Source: Ostreibacterium oceani
Lineage (GTDB): Bacteria > Pseudomonadota > Gammaproteobacteria > Cardiobacteriales > Ostreibacteriaceae
DNA length: 64,000 nucleotides
Direction: 5' to 3'
Assembly (NCBI RefSeq): GCF_009362845.1
Contig: NZ_WHNW01000001.1
Span: 308,295-372,294, forward strand
Shown here: positions 23,577 to 32,296 of the stretch, piece after piece
Layout of the letters: each line of letters opens with the position of its first letter
Position numbering within the stretch: the stretch's first letter is position 1
The notes under the pieces: model-generated
Databases searched by the model: none
What the model was told of the DNA's origin: nothing
The model's input: the letters and a program-made list of their open reading frames with translations, nothing else
Program-made: the position numbers and the translations under genes

Positions 23577-24422
23577 TTTTTAACCATTTGTTTTTTATTA
23601 TTTTTGTCCCACGCCAAAGCTGATGTCACGATTGCCTCAACCACCTCAACACAAAACTCAGGATTATACGACTATTTAATCCCGATACTCGAAAAAGAAA
23701 TCGGCGAATCCATCAAAGTCGTCGCGGTTGGTACAGGGCAAGCATTAAAGCTCGGTGAGAATGGCGATGCCGACTTGCTGATTGTACACGCGCCTAAAAA
23801 AGAAATTGAATTTGTCAGCGCAGGGCATGGTGTGGATAGACGCCCCTTTATGTACAATGAATTTTTTATCGTCGGCCCGAGTGAAAACCCAGCGGGGTTA
23901 GCGGTCGGTCAGGATGTAAAAACCGCGTTTGCGGCGATTGAGGCAGCAGGCCAAGCGGGTGAATTAACCTTTGCTTCGCGTGGCGATGACAGCGGCACAC
24001 ACTTTAGAGAGATGATGATTTGGGATGCCGCTGCAATTGCCCCTCAAGGTGATTGGTACTTGCAGACAGGCTCTGGCATGGGCGCGACGTTAAATATTGC
24101 GGCAGGGAAAAATGCGCATACCTTGACTGATAGCTCAACGTGGTTAAACTTTGCTAACAAGCAAAACCTAGTTAAGTTGTTTGCTGGGAACCCCATTTTA
24201 TTTAATCAATATAGCGTGATACGCATTCCAAAAGAAAAATATCCGCATGTTAATGACGATAAAGCAAAACAAATCGCTGATTGGCTGGTCTCTGAGACGG
24301 GGCAAAGTGCTATCAATGCTTATCACATCAAAGGCGAACAAGCGTTTACCGCTAATGCTTCAGATGCTGCCGCCGCTGAAGCCGCTGAAGAAGCCGCCAA
24401 CGCTAGCGAAGCGAGTAATTAA
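23487..24422 (+). CDS. tupA: Tungstate ABC transporter substrate-binding protein TupA (orphan)
   Basis: A 311-residue periplasmic binding protein. After the signal segment (FLTICFLLFLSHAKA) the mature part begins DVTIASTTSTQNSGLYDYLIP, the TupA/WtpA-type oxyanion-binding start, and continues VVAVGTGQALKLGENGDADLLIVHAPKKE and SRGDDSGTHFREMMIWD. It should deliver tungstate to a TupBC importer, but no permease or ATPase gene follows. The N-terminus is odd: it is six units of a 15-base repeat, each starting ATG (M-x-I-K-x), so six in-frame starts precede the signal peptide. The C-terminus is an Ala/Glu-rich low-complexity tail. Confidence 0.9.
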   Translation: MSIKSMLIKPMPIKLMPIKLMPIKLMPIKPFLTICFLLFLSHAKADVTIASTTSTQNSGLYDYLIPILEKEIGESIKVVAVGTGQALKLGENGDADLLIVHAPKKEIEFVSAGHGVDRRPFMYNEFFIVGPSENPAGLAVGQDVKTAFAAIEAAGQAGELTFASRGDDSGTHFREMMIWDAAAIAPQGDWYLQTGSGMGATLNIAAGKNAHTLTDSSTWLNFANKQNLVKLFAGNPILFNQYSVIRIPKEKYPHVNDDKAKQIADWLVSETGQSAINAYHIKGEQAFTANASDAAAAEAAEEAANASEASN

Positions 24423-24472
24423 TTGAATGATTGGCAATGTAGCGTTTGCGTATGCCTATTTAATAATAAATC

Positions 24473-24499
24473 ATCGGCGCCCATTCAATGGGTGCCGAT
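24473..24499. repeat. Perfect hairpin between tupA and ycgN
   Basis: A 13-base inverted repeat, ATCGGCGCCCATT / AATGGGTGCCGAT, with a one-base centre. There is no T tract on the plus side, so it is not a classical intrinsic terminator for tupA; it may be a transcript-stabilising stem or part of a terminator of another type. Confidence 0.6.
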
Positions 24500-24528
24500 C
24501 TGAGGAAAAGTGGAGCTAGCTAATCTAA

Positions 24529-24969
24529 ATGCAACAACGGTCAAAAACATTTTGGAACACGACACCGCTTAACGTGTTATCCGAGGCGGAGTGGGAGGCG
24601 CTTTGCGATGGTTGCGGCAAATGCTGCCTGCACAAGCTAGAAGACGAAGACGATGCGACCGTTTATTATACTGATGTGGCTTGCCATTTATTAGATTTGC
24701 AGCAATGTCGTTGTAGCGATTATGCCAATCGGCACATCAACGTGCCTGATTGTATTGCGTTTAATTATGACGACATCCCCAATATGCCGTGGTTGCCTGA
24801 CACGTGTGCTTATCGGTTGCGTTATTATGGTGAGCCCTTGTATGACTGGCACTATCTGATATCAGGTGACCGCCAAACCGTCCATCAAGCCAACGAATCC
24901 ATTCGTGACTTTGCAGTACTCGACAGTGGTCAGGATTTGGTGGAGCATGTTTTACACTTTAAACCCTAG
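24529..24969 (+). CDS. ycgN: YcgN family (UPF0260) cysteine-cluster protein
   Basis: A 146-residue protein with the YcgN/UPF0260 pattern: FWNTTPLNVLSEAEWEALCDGCGKCCLHKLEDED near the N-terminus, continuing with ACHLLDLQQCRCSDYANR and PDTCAYRL. The CxxCGKCC-type cluster resembles the metal-binding zinc- or iron-chelating YkgJ group. The biochemical role is not established. The gene reads toward the IPTL-CTERM gene on the other strand and overlaps its 3' end by 11 bases. Confidence 0.9.
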   Translation: MQQRSKTFWNTTPLNVLSEAEWEALCDGCGKCCLHKLEDEDDATVYYTDVACHLLDLQQCRCSDYANRHINVPDCIAFNYDDIPNMPWLPDTCAYRLRYYGEPLYDWHYLISGDRQTVHQANESIRDFAVLDSGQDLVEHVLHFKP

Positions 24970-26800
24970 TGCATTGACGAGCCTGTCTTCGCGCAGCCGC
25001 AGTCGTTGTTGCCATAACCATTGTTGCCATCGCCGCGAACATCATCACGAGCATAACGGCTAACAACCCCCAAACAGACGTACTCGGGATTTTGGCAATC
25101 ATTGGCGTGCCATTGGCGCGTAAAAACCAGTTGTTGCCCACCAAGACTAATTCATACGTCACGCCGTTAATGGTTTGCATGGTGGTGCCATTAGGCAGGG
25201 TAAAATCGCCTGCGGCGGTTGTGCCGTTGACGGTCGCAACGAGGACATCATTCCCCGTTGCAGGGACGGCGCTGATGGGATTGGGGCGAATCGCAATGCT
25301 AGCGCCTGTGCTGCCACCTGTCACGGTCAATACATCGGCGATGTCTGTGCCTACATCAATGCTGATTGCCAGTGTGCCACTGCCTGTTAAGCTACCGTCA
25401 ATCGTTGCCGTGCCGGTTGCCGTACCGCTTTGCATATTTATCGTGCCGTCATTGACCACATCACCTGTGATGGTTAAGGCATCGGCTAACACCGCCGTAC
25501 TCGTGCTATCCGTGGTGAGTGTCTCCGTAGTAAGATCCATGGCAAAAGTCACATTAGCACCATTAATGACATTGGTTAATTCCCAATTGACCATTTCAGG
25601 GGCAGTAATTCTTAATCCATCAAAATTAAGCGTATCAATCATGCCGTCGGCTGAGCTCACATCATCACCGCCATCCAGTAAAGCAACACTAGTCAAATCA
25701 GCGCCAGCTAAAACGTTGACTTCATCCGAGCCTGCACCAGCAAACACATCACCAACAATTTCTGAAACCGATATAGTTAATTCATCATCACCTGCACCGA
25801 GATTGATATCACCGCGCACACTAGCATTCTCTACTGACATGCTATCTGCATTTCTAGTTAAAGTAACCCTACCATCTAGCAGTGAGCCATTCGATACAGC
25901 TATCTGCGCATTTTGCGATATAGAACCATCCAGTGAAATGGAGCCACCCGCAATGCCAAATACACTGGTATTTCCGCCAATAATAGTTGAATCATTAACG
26001 TTGATTATCAGTGGACGTGCCGATTGATTTACACCAACCGCGCCAATTCCAACCGTATCTACTCCTGACACCGTGGACTTGCCGAGCACATCAATTTTAT
26101 CTACACCTGCCACGTTCAGTACGATACCCCCCGAACGCCCCAAAACGGAGCTTTGCCCATCGACAAGCACGTCCCCTTCACGGATTGAAATTAAGGCACC
26201 AAATCGATTACCAACAACATCACTGCCGTTGTCGATTGTCATAAAATTTTGAAAGCCACGCGAGCCGAGCGGTGCCCAAAAAGCCAAGGCATCACCGCCA
26301 CCTGCCCCTGCAATCACATTCACAATGGCATTCTCGAGAGCGATTTGAGCGTCATTACTATTATTTAACTCAAGGCCATTGCGAACAACGTTCACATCGA
26401 GCTCACTTCGTATCATTGAGAATCGAGTCCCTCTGGTATCGTTCGCATTAATGGCATCATCAGTACCCGCGTTGTATCTATATTTGGCGTCAGTCATTGT
26501 AAACACAACGTTTTGCCTCGTATCAAATCGGATACCAACACCACTACCTGCTGTTCGAGTAACAACACTGCCATTTTCAATGAGGTTGACGGTATTACTT
26601 GCGATCGTAATCTGTGAGCTAAAGTCATACACTGAGTTATCGCAATTCATCGCGCCACCTAAGAAATCACAAGCGTACGCATTCGTTCCTAGCAATGACA
26701 AAAGAAACACACCAAAAACGCTTACTACTTTGATCTGCTCCAAAACACCTCGTTGCAATGGTTTATCGTGTTGGAATGTTATTGTGAAAGGCCTAATCAT
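24959..26800 (-). CDS. Secreted beta-helix-like protein with IPTL-CTERM sorting tail (copy 1)
   Basis: 613 residues. The N-terminus has a signal peptide ending LLSLLGTNAYA before a Cys. The passenger (about 45-370) is rich in short polar beta repeats, with Asn, Ser and Gly turns as in autotransporter passengers. From about residue 375 it is nearly identical to the C-terminal part of the neighbouring copy. It ends in IPSTSVWG (571-578), a hydrophobic stretch and an Arg-rich tail, the layout of IPTL-CTERM tails recognised by exosortase H. The last residues after ARRQARQ are read from the overlap with ycgN and may be a degenerate extension. It is probably a surface or exported protein. It follows copy 2 by two bases, so the two are likely one operon. 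Confidence 0.8.
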   Translation of the reverse strand: MIRPFTITFQHDKPLQRGVLEQIKVVSVFGVFLLSLLGTNAYACDFLGGAMNCDNSVYDFSSQITIASNTVNLIENGSVVTRTAGSGVGIRFDTRQNVVFTMTDAKYRYNAGTDDAINANDTRGTRFSMIRSELDVNVVRNGLELNNSNDAQIALENAIVNVIAGAGGGDALAFWAPLGSRGFQNFMTIDNGSDVVGNRFGALISIREGDVLVDGQSSVLGRSGGIVLNVAGVDKIDVLGKSTVSGVDTVGIGAVGVNQSARPLIINVNDSTIIGGNTSVFGIAGGSISLDGSISQNAQIAVSNGSLLDGRVTLTRNADSMSVENASVRGDINLGAGDDELTISVSEIVGDVFAGAGSDEVNVLAGADLTSVALLDGGDDVSSADGMIDTLNFDGLRITAPEMVNWELTNVINGANVTFAMDLTTETLTTDSTSTAVLADALTITGDVVNDGTINMQSGTATGTATIDGSLTGSGTLAISIDVGTDIADVLTVTGGSTGASIAIRPNPISAVPATGNDVLVATVNGTTAAGDFTLPNGTTMQTINGVTYELVLVGNNWFLRANGTPMIAKIPSTSVWGLLAVMLVMMFAAMATMVMATTTAAARRQARQCTRV

Positions 26801-27500
26801 TGTTAGCGTTTTCGTTCTTGTCTTGTGGCTAAAAGCCCTGCCCTAGAGATGAAAAACATCAGCAATAACAACCCTAACACAGAAACACTCGGGATTTTAG
26901 CAATCATTGGTGTACCGTTGGCGCGTAAAAACCAGTTGTCGCCCACCAAGACTAATTCATACGTCACGCCGTTAATGGTTTGCATGGTAGTGCCATTAGG
27001 CAGGGTAAAATCGCCTGCGGCGGGTGTGCCGTTGACGGTCGCAACGAGTACATCATTACCCGTTGCAGGGACGGCGCTAATGGGATTGGGGGTAATCGCA
27101 ACGCTAGCGCCTGTGCTGTCACCTGTCACGGTCAATACATCGGCGATGTCTGCGCCTACATCAATGCTGATTGCCAGTGTGCCACTGCCCGTCAAGTTAC
27201 CGTCAATGGTTGCTGTGCCGGTTGCCGTACCGCTTTGCATATTTATTGTCCCGTCATTGAGCACATCACCCGTGATGGTTAAGGCATCGGCGAGCACTGC
27301 CGTACTCGCGCTATCCGTGGTGAGTGTCTCCGTAGTGAAATCATCGGCAAAAGTCACGTTAGCACCATTAATGACATTGGTTAATTCCCAATTCATCATA
27401 TCAGGGGCAGTAATCGTTAATCCATCAAAATTAAGCGTATCCACCATGCCGTCGGCTGAGCCCACATCATCGCCACCGTCAAGTAAATCATTAATCACCG
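25000..27500 (-). repeat. Duplicated C-terminal module shared by the two IPTL-CTERM genes
   Basis: The roughly 650-base 3' segments (about 25000-25690 and 26850-27480) are nearly identical and encode the same linker, stem and sorting region, while the upstream passenger parts are unrelated. This marks a recent module duplication or gene conversion. Confidence 0.85.
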
Positions 27501-28602
27501 AACCCGCCAACACGGTCATCTCGTCGCTGCCATCGGCTAGATTAACTGGTCCTATTAGCGTACCGCTATTGGTAAATTGCTCTACGGCGGCTGAGCCAAG
27601 GACACTAAATGCGGTCTGTGCATCTACCGTCCCTGAGTTGGTGATGGTTGTAATCGGGGTTGTGCCAATAGGACTGGAAACGCTAATACCCGCCGATTGT
27701 TTGAGCAAATTAGCATTGGTCGGATTAACATTGCCCTGCAATGTAATATCGCCTGTGTTTTCTACGCGTGCGACCTGTGCACTGCCTCGATTTAGCCGAA
27801 TGCCGACACCGTCTGCTGGCGTTGCTGATTGCAAGTCGATGGTAATGGTGCCGCTGTTAACGGCTTCGTATAGCGTTGCATTCGGGTTATTAAGCGCATC
27901 GCCGCCGATTATAACCCCTGTATTAGGTGTTGTGCCCGTCGTTGGTTGTGTTGAGGTTACGGTGAGTGAACCGCTATTGGTAATTGCGTAGCTTGTCGCA
28001 GTGGTATAAAAATCGGCGGCATATAATCCGAAGATCCCCGTCGTTCCAGAAACCGTTGAGATATTAAACTGACCTTGATTTTCAATGGTATTGACGCCGC
28101 CCAGCTCTGAAGTCATTGCGACACCAGTGAGCACGCCGTTACCCGACGAGTTGGTCTGTGTAATCGATATAACTCCTGATGCCTCATTTAACACACGTTG
28201 GTTGCTCTTATTTAATCGCCCACCACGAAAGCCCATATTAATCACACCAAAAGCAAACGCGCCTGGTTCATTCAGTGTGATGTTTGATACTTGGATTAGT
28301 CCACGGTTAATCACGGTTTGTCCGTCAAATGGTCCATTTGGGGCGCCAGTTTGCGTATTACCAATCACGCCAAGGTTAACGCCCAGGCGGATATTTAGCG
28401 GATTGGGGTAGGTGTAATCCCCTTCGTTTATCCAGGTTTGATTGCTGGCTTTTAATTGATAAATTTCGTTGGTGGTGGCGCCAGTGCAGGTAATCGTGTC
28501 GCCTGCGGTGGTTGCAGGCGAAGGCGGCGTGCAGACGGCATAGACAAGCGAGCAACTACTTCCAACAAACACAACGAGACTTTTTCTGATAAAAAATAAC
28601 AT
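26803..28602 (-). CDS. Secreted beta-helix-like protein with IPTL-CTERM sorting tail (copy 2)
   Basis: 599 residues with a signal peptide (VVFVGSSCSLVYA). The passenger (about 25-360) contains many NxGxI/NSGTL-type repeats (ITNSGSLTV, VNSGTITID, ITNSGTVDA) typical of beta-helix adhesins and autotransporters. The shared C-terminal half includes LTITGDVLNDGTINMQSG, an autotransporter-stem-like region. There is no beta-barrel; instead the protein ends IPSVSVLG (570-577), a hydrophobic segment and TRQERKR. The W of the usual IPTLxxWG motif is Leu here. It is the first gene of the two-gene unit. The upstream gap holds a perfect palindrome that may be an operator. Confidence 0.8.
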   Translation of the reverse strand: MLFFIRKSLVVFVGSSCSLVYAVCTPPSPATTAGDTITCTGATTNEIYQLKASNQTWINEGDYTYPNPLNIRLGVNLGVIGNTQTGAPNGPFDGQTVINRGLIQVSNITLNEPGAFAFGVINMGFRGGRLNKSNQRVLNEASGVISITQTNSSGNGVLTGVAMTSELGGVNTIENQGQFNISTVSGTTGIFGLYAADFYTTATSYAITNSGSLTVTSTQPTTGTTPNTGVIIGGDALNNPNATLYEAVNSGTITIDLQSATPADGVGIRLNRGSAQVARVENTGDITLQGNVNPTNANLLKQSAGISVSSPIGTTPITTITNSGTVDAQTAFSVLGSAAVEQFTNSGTLIGPVNLADGSDEMTVLAGSVINDLLDGGDDVGSADGMVDTLNFDGLTITAPDMMNWELTNVINGANVTFADDFTTETLTTDSASTAVLADALTITGDVLNDGTINMQSGTATGTATIDGNLTGSGTLAISIDVGADIADVLTVTGDSTGASVAITPNPISAVPATGNDVLVATVNGTPAAGDFTLPNGTTMQTINGVTYELVLVGDNWFLRANGTPMIAKIPSVSVLGLLLLMFFISRAGLLATRQERKR

Positions 28603-29041
28603 ATCCCACCTTTTTAGCTTTTAATTATTAATTATACGCCATAAAACCAAATTTCAACATGAGCATTTGTTAATGTTTGGATAATGTTTGGATTATTTCT
28701 TGCGATAGGTGAATAATAGTGCGTATTGATTCGGGTGGTATCATTTAGCCTGTACTATGCCTGTATTTAGGCTTTGCTAATCTGTAAAGCATCCAATGGG
28801 GTTTGATTTTAATGACAATTGGCGTACGCATTATTATGACAAATAACGTTATTTGTCAGGCGTTATTATAATTACCAAATGCGAGTGGCTGAGTCAGCGA
28901 ACGTAACATAAGGCTTAAAGTTGTGTTTCGTGCGTTTGCAGAAACCGACTTTGTTGCCATAATAGCAGACGGAATTGACGATAAAATAAGTATCAATATT
29001 CAATTGAATAATCAATGTAAATAGCAACATAGAGGTGCTTT
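28603..29041. other. Divergent intergenic region between the IPTL-CTERM unit and lolA
   Basis: 439 bases with no gene. It must carry the promoters for both directions. Its main feature is a 22-base perfect palindrome at 28837-28858 (listed separately). Otherwise it is AT-rich and I see no RNA gene. Confidence 0.6.
28837..28858. promoter_or_regulatory. Perfect 22-bp palindrome, possible operator
   Basis: Half-site TGACAAATAAC followed directly by its reverse complement. With no spacer and no T tract it looks like a dimeric repressor or activator site rather than a terminator. It lies about 235 bases from the IPTL-CTERM start and 180 bases from lolA. Confidence 0.5.
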
Positions 29042-29689
29042 ATGAAGAAATGGCTTTTGTTTTTCCTCACTGGTTGGTTTGCGCCAATGACTTATGCACA
29101 AACCACGTTACTAGATAATTTTTTCAATCAGTTAGAAACGTTTGAGGCGAATTTCGAACAAATTGTCAAACAAGACAACGTCGTTGTGCAGCAATCATCA
29201 GGCACAGTCGCGCTTAAAAAACCCACAAAGTTTTATTGGGATTATCAACAGCCAGAAGTCATGCAATTGGTCAGTAATGGGGTGGATTTTTATCATTATG
29301 ATGTCGCGTTGGCACAGGTCACAGTACGTCCAGTAGATGAAGTCGCTGCTAATGCGCTCAGTACCTTGTTAAGCGGAGAAAAATCGGTCGATGCATTATT
29401 TGATACACAGGCCATAGGGCGACCTGCGATGCAAAGCCGATTCGCGGACTTTCGAGGCAATGCGGATGTGTATTTCTTACTCATCCCTAAAGAAACGGAC
29501 GAAGCGGCACTGACACAAAGTGAGGTCATCATTGGATTAAGCGCAGAGAATACGCTAAACTATTTTTATGCCAAAGATGACTTTGGCGAGAACACGTTTT
29601 ATTTTAGTCAAATTAAGCAAAATCAGCTGACCAATGATTCACTATTTGATTTTGTTGCACCAGACGGGGTTGACGTGTTTGGGCAGTGA
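29042..29689 (+). CDS. lolA: Outer-membrane lipoprotein carrier protein LolA
   Basis: 215 residues: a signal peptide (MKKWLLFFLTGWFAPMTYAQ), then LLDNFFNQLETFEANFEQIV, VQQSSGTVALKKPTKFYWDYQQPEVMQLVSNG, and DYDVALAQVTVRP-type strands, which match LolA. It ferries lipoproteins through the periplasm from LolCDE to LolB, so the OprM-type lipoprotein above is one likely client. lolA-rarA is a common order (lolA-rarA-serS in E. coli); here serS is 5 kb upstream instead. Confidence 0.93.
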   Translation: MKKWLLFFLTGWFAPMTYAQTTLLDNFFNQLETFEANFEQIVKQDNVVVQQSSGTVALKKPTKFYWDYQQPEVMQLVSNGVDFYHYDVALAQVTVRPVDEVAANALSTLLSGEKSVDALFDTQAIGRPAMQSRFADFRGNADVYFLLIPKETDEAALTQSEVIIGLSAENTLNYFYAKDDFGENTFYFSQIKQNQLTNDSLFDFVAPDGVDVFGQ

Positions 29690-29746
29690 TCGACTTAAAT
29701 AGTAGTTAAATTATTTATTTATCATTGATGGGGTTAGCCAGTTTTC

Positions 29747-31201
29747 ATGCAAGAATCGTTGTTTAAAGACTCGGATTTGCGAGACATGGATACACAATCT
29801 TCGGACAGCCAAGCCTTGAGCAATCAAACCTCGGACAGTGAAGCCTCGGACAGTGAAGCCTCGGACAGTGAAGCCTCGGACAGTCAAGCCTCGGACAATC
29901 AAGCCGCAGATTTACGCCCACTAGCAGAAAGGCTACGGCCGCAAACCCTAGATGCTTTTGTTGGACAATCGCATCTCTTAGGTGAAAAAGCCGCTTTACG
30001 GCATAGTATTGAAAATCAGCAAATTCATTCGATGATTTTCTGGGGGCCACCAGGCTGTGGCAAGACCACGCTGGCAAATTTACTGGCTGCCCAAGGAAGC
30101 TATTATTTAGTCAAACTATCTGCTGTGGTGATTGGCATCAAAGAAGTGCGCCAAGCCATTGATGCCGCCCAAACACGTGCCACGCAACAGGGGCAAAAAA
30201 CGATACTGTTTTTGGACGAAGTACACCGTTTTAACAAAGCGCAGCAAGATGCGTTTTTGCCGTTTATCGAAGACGGTACGATTATTTTTATTGGTGCAAC
30301 CACGGAAAACCCTAGTTTTTCCTTAAACAATGCGTTGCTGTCGCGTGCGCGAGTGTATGTTTTTAAGCCACTGGATGAATTAGCGCTCATGGCGCTGCTA
30401 CAAAAAGCCTGCGAAATACTCGCGGTTGAAATGCCCGAGACCGCGGCACAGCAATTGATTGCACTCGCAGATGGCGACGGACGACGGTTAATTAATTCAC
30501 TCGAAATTATCCAAGGTCAGCTAGCAGCCGAGCTGCCTATGGCTGACGTCATCGAGCAAATTGCAGCAGGGTCGATTCGTCAGTTCGATAACCAAGGTGA
30601 TACCTTTTATGACCAAATTTCAGCGCTGCAAAAATCGATTCGTGGCTCGAATCCCGATGCGGCCATTTACTGGTTTTGTCGGTTAGTCGATGGCGGTGCG
30701 GATATCCAGCATTTGGCGAGGCGATTAACGGTGATTGCCAGTGAAGACATTGGCAATGCCGACCCTAGGGCATTAGCGGTGGCGATGAATGGCTGGCAAG
30801 CTTATGAACGCTTAGGCGCTCCTGAAGGTCATATTTGTTTGGCGCAAGTCGTGACTTACTTAGCGTCTGCGGCCAAAAGCAACGCGAGCTATGTGGCGTA
30901 TAAAGAAGCCCTTTCCGATGTTAAATCGCAGCCTAGCTATCCTGTCCCCAATCATCTAGTCAACGCACCGACCACGCTGATGAAGCAACTAGAAAAAGGT
31001 CGAGGTTATCGCTATGCGCATGATGAGCCCAATGCCTATGCCGCAGGCGAGCGCTATTTGCCCGATGCAATGCCCACAAAGACCTATTACCGCCCCAATC
31101 CGCGTGGACTAGAAATCAAAATTGCTGAGAAATTGGACAAGCTAAAGCAGCTGGACGCCGCATTTTTAAATACGCAAACGAAAAAAAGCACCGACGAGTA
31201 G
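29747..31201 (+). CDS. rarA: Replication-associated recombination protein RarA (MgsA)
   Basis: 484 residues. From about residue 62 it is a standard RarA: PLAERLRPQTLDAFVGQSHLLG, Walker A GPPGCGKT (about 99-106), Walker B LFLDEVHRF, sensor region GATTENPSFSLNNALLSRARVY, and a C-terminal tetramerisation domain with GSNPDAAIYWFCRLVDGG and EDIGNADPRAL. RarA is an AAA+ ATPase acting at stalled replication forks. The first 55 residues are unusual, an acidic Ser/Asp/Glu/Ala stretch (SDSEA repeats) that RarA proteins normally lack. It comes from a 15-base tandem repeat. An alternative start further in would avoid it, but no ATG lies between the repeat and the core. Confidence 0.95.
   Translation: MQESLFKDSDLRDMDTQSSDSQALSNQTSDSEASDSEASDSEASDSQASDNQAADLRPLAERLRPQTLDAFVGQSHLLGEKAALRHSIENQQIHSMIFWGPPGCGKTTLANLLAAQGSYYLVKLSAVVIGIKEVRQAIDAAQTRATQQGQKTILFLDEVHRFNKAQQDAFLPFIEDGTIIFIGATTENPSFSLNNALLSRARVYVFKPLDELALMALLQKACEILAVEMPETAAQQLIALADGDGRRLINSLEIIQGQLAAELPMADVIEQIAAGSIRQFDNQGDTFYDQISALQKSIRGSNPDAAIYWFCRLVDGGADIQHLARRLTVIASEDIGNADPRALAVAMNGWQAYERLGAPEGHICLAQVVTYLASAAKSNASYVAYKEALSDVKSQPSYPVPNHLVNAPTTLMKQLEKGRGYRYAHDEPNAYAAGERYLPDAMPTKTYYRPNPRGLEIKIAEKLDKLKQLDAAFLNTQTKKSTDE
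29833..29905 (+). repeat. 15-bp tandem repeat in the 5' end of rarA
   Basis: About five in-frame 15-base units (GCCTCGGACAGTGAA type) encode the SDSEA repeats of RarA. They keep frame, so length changes would only alter the acidic extension. Confidence 0.9.
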
Positions 31202-31307
31202 GCAAAGAATAAACGGATAACGCGATATGCTATATCGAGAGCATGGGTTACAGATTGGACGAGTTACAGATTGAGCGGGTTCAGATTGAGCGATAAAACG
31301 TAAAGTC

Positions 31308-32201
31308 TCAATGCAGGCGTTTGCCAATATCAGCAGGGATGTCGATGCCTTGGGACTGTGCCAGTTCGACAAAGCGCTGGTAGTTTTCGTTTGCCTTTGC
31401 GCTATCGCCTAGGGCTTCATAACCCCGACCCAGCACAAAATACCCATAGGCAGCATTAGCGTCATAGTTGACGATATTGGCGGCGACTAGAATTGCTTCG
31501 TTATGTAGTTCATAACCCAATAACCACACCGCCATTTGTGTATATTGCTGTACCGTGTCGGCAGACATCGGGTATTTTTCTAGGTAGGCGATATAGCGTT
31601 TCTGACCGCTAATATTGCTGTATCCAGAGGTATAGTCACCGTCTCCACGAGAAGTCACCCCATCAGGATTTTCGGGATTTAGATAGCTAACAATGTCTGT
31701 CAATGGACGCGCTACGTCATAAGTGATATCGCAGCCTTGTCGAGATGCTGTTGCATCCATCAAATCATACTGCTTATCGATATATTCTGAATAGGGCATT
31801 GCGAGCGCCTGCTGACAATGATAAGTTTCTGAATCAATGTCCCATTCACGTAGTTGACTTAGTTCTTGAGTGACGACCCAATTCCCTGACTGGTGAATCA
31901 CATAAATATTAGATACCCCTGATTTACTAGATCCTTCTATCAAAAAACCAGATTCTGTCGCTTCAAGTGATAACGCATGATGTCCGTCGGGCATTTCGTC
32001 GTCAAGCGACAGCGTTTGATTGCCGTCGGCATCTAATAGATAGCAATGAATCTTAAAGTCCGCCACTTTAAGTTCGCATCTATCGAGCACGCCATCACCA
32101 TTAAAGTCGCTTTTAATGGTGGCATTGGAAATATGTGGGCTTGCTTGGCATAGATTGATTATTGTTACGATAAAAAACGTCAATTTAATTAAGTTATTCA
32201 T
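31308..32201 (-). CDS. Secreted protein with EF-hand-like loop and C-terminal TPR-like region
   Basis: I do not recognise a named family. From ATG 32201 the protein has 297 residues; GGGG lies about 9 bases upstream, so I prefer this to the frame's earlier ATG at 32219. A signal peptide ends near NLCQA. Next comes a calcium-loop-like sequence, DFNGDGVLDRCEL, and a second acidic loop DADGNQTLSLDDE, which resemble EF-hand or dockerin-type sites. The last 90 residues (AIVAANIVNYDANAAYGYFVLGRGYEALGDSAKANENYQRFVEL) look like TPR helices. It lies convergent to rarA and upstream of nothing obviously related. Periplasmic or secreted location is inferred. Confidence 0.65.
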   Translation of the reverse strand: MNNLIKLTFFIVTIINLCQASPHISNATIKSDFNGDGVLDRCELKVADFKIHCYLLDADGNQTLSLDDEMPDGHHALSLEATESGFLIEGSSKSGVSNIYVIHQSGNWVVTQELSQLREWDIDSETYHCQQALAMPYSEYIDKQYDLMDATASRQGCDITYDVARPLTDIVSYLNPENPDGVTSRGDGDYTSGYSNISGQKRYIAYLEKYPMSADTVQQYTQMAVWLLGYELHNEAILVAANIVNYDANAAYGYFVLGRGYEALGDSAKANENYQRFVELAQSQGIDIPADIGKRLH

Positions 32202-32296
32202 TTTACATGCCCCATTCATTTAAAACTTGGCGAAAAATTCTCTCTCGGGCTGTTTTTACAGACATAGGTGATTTGCCGTCATTTATTTTGTGTCAA

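Noticed and set aside
24473..24499. Intrinsic terminator of tupA
   Set aside because: The stem is perfect but no T run follows on the plus strand; kept only as a hairpin.
25092..26027. Long plus-strand frame opposite IPTL-CTERM copy 1
   Set aside because: Mirror frame of a repetitive gene; a similar mirror frame exists opposite copy 2 because the sequence is duplicated.
26825..27991. Long plus-strand frame opposite IPTL-CTERM copy 2
   Set aside because: Shadow of the duplicated gene; the coding side has signal peptide and sorting tail.
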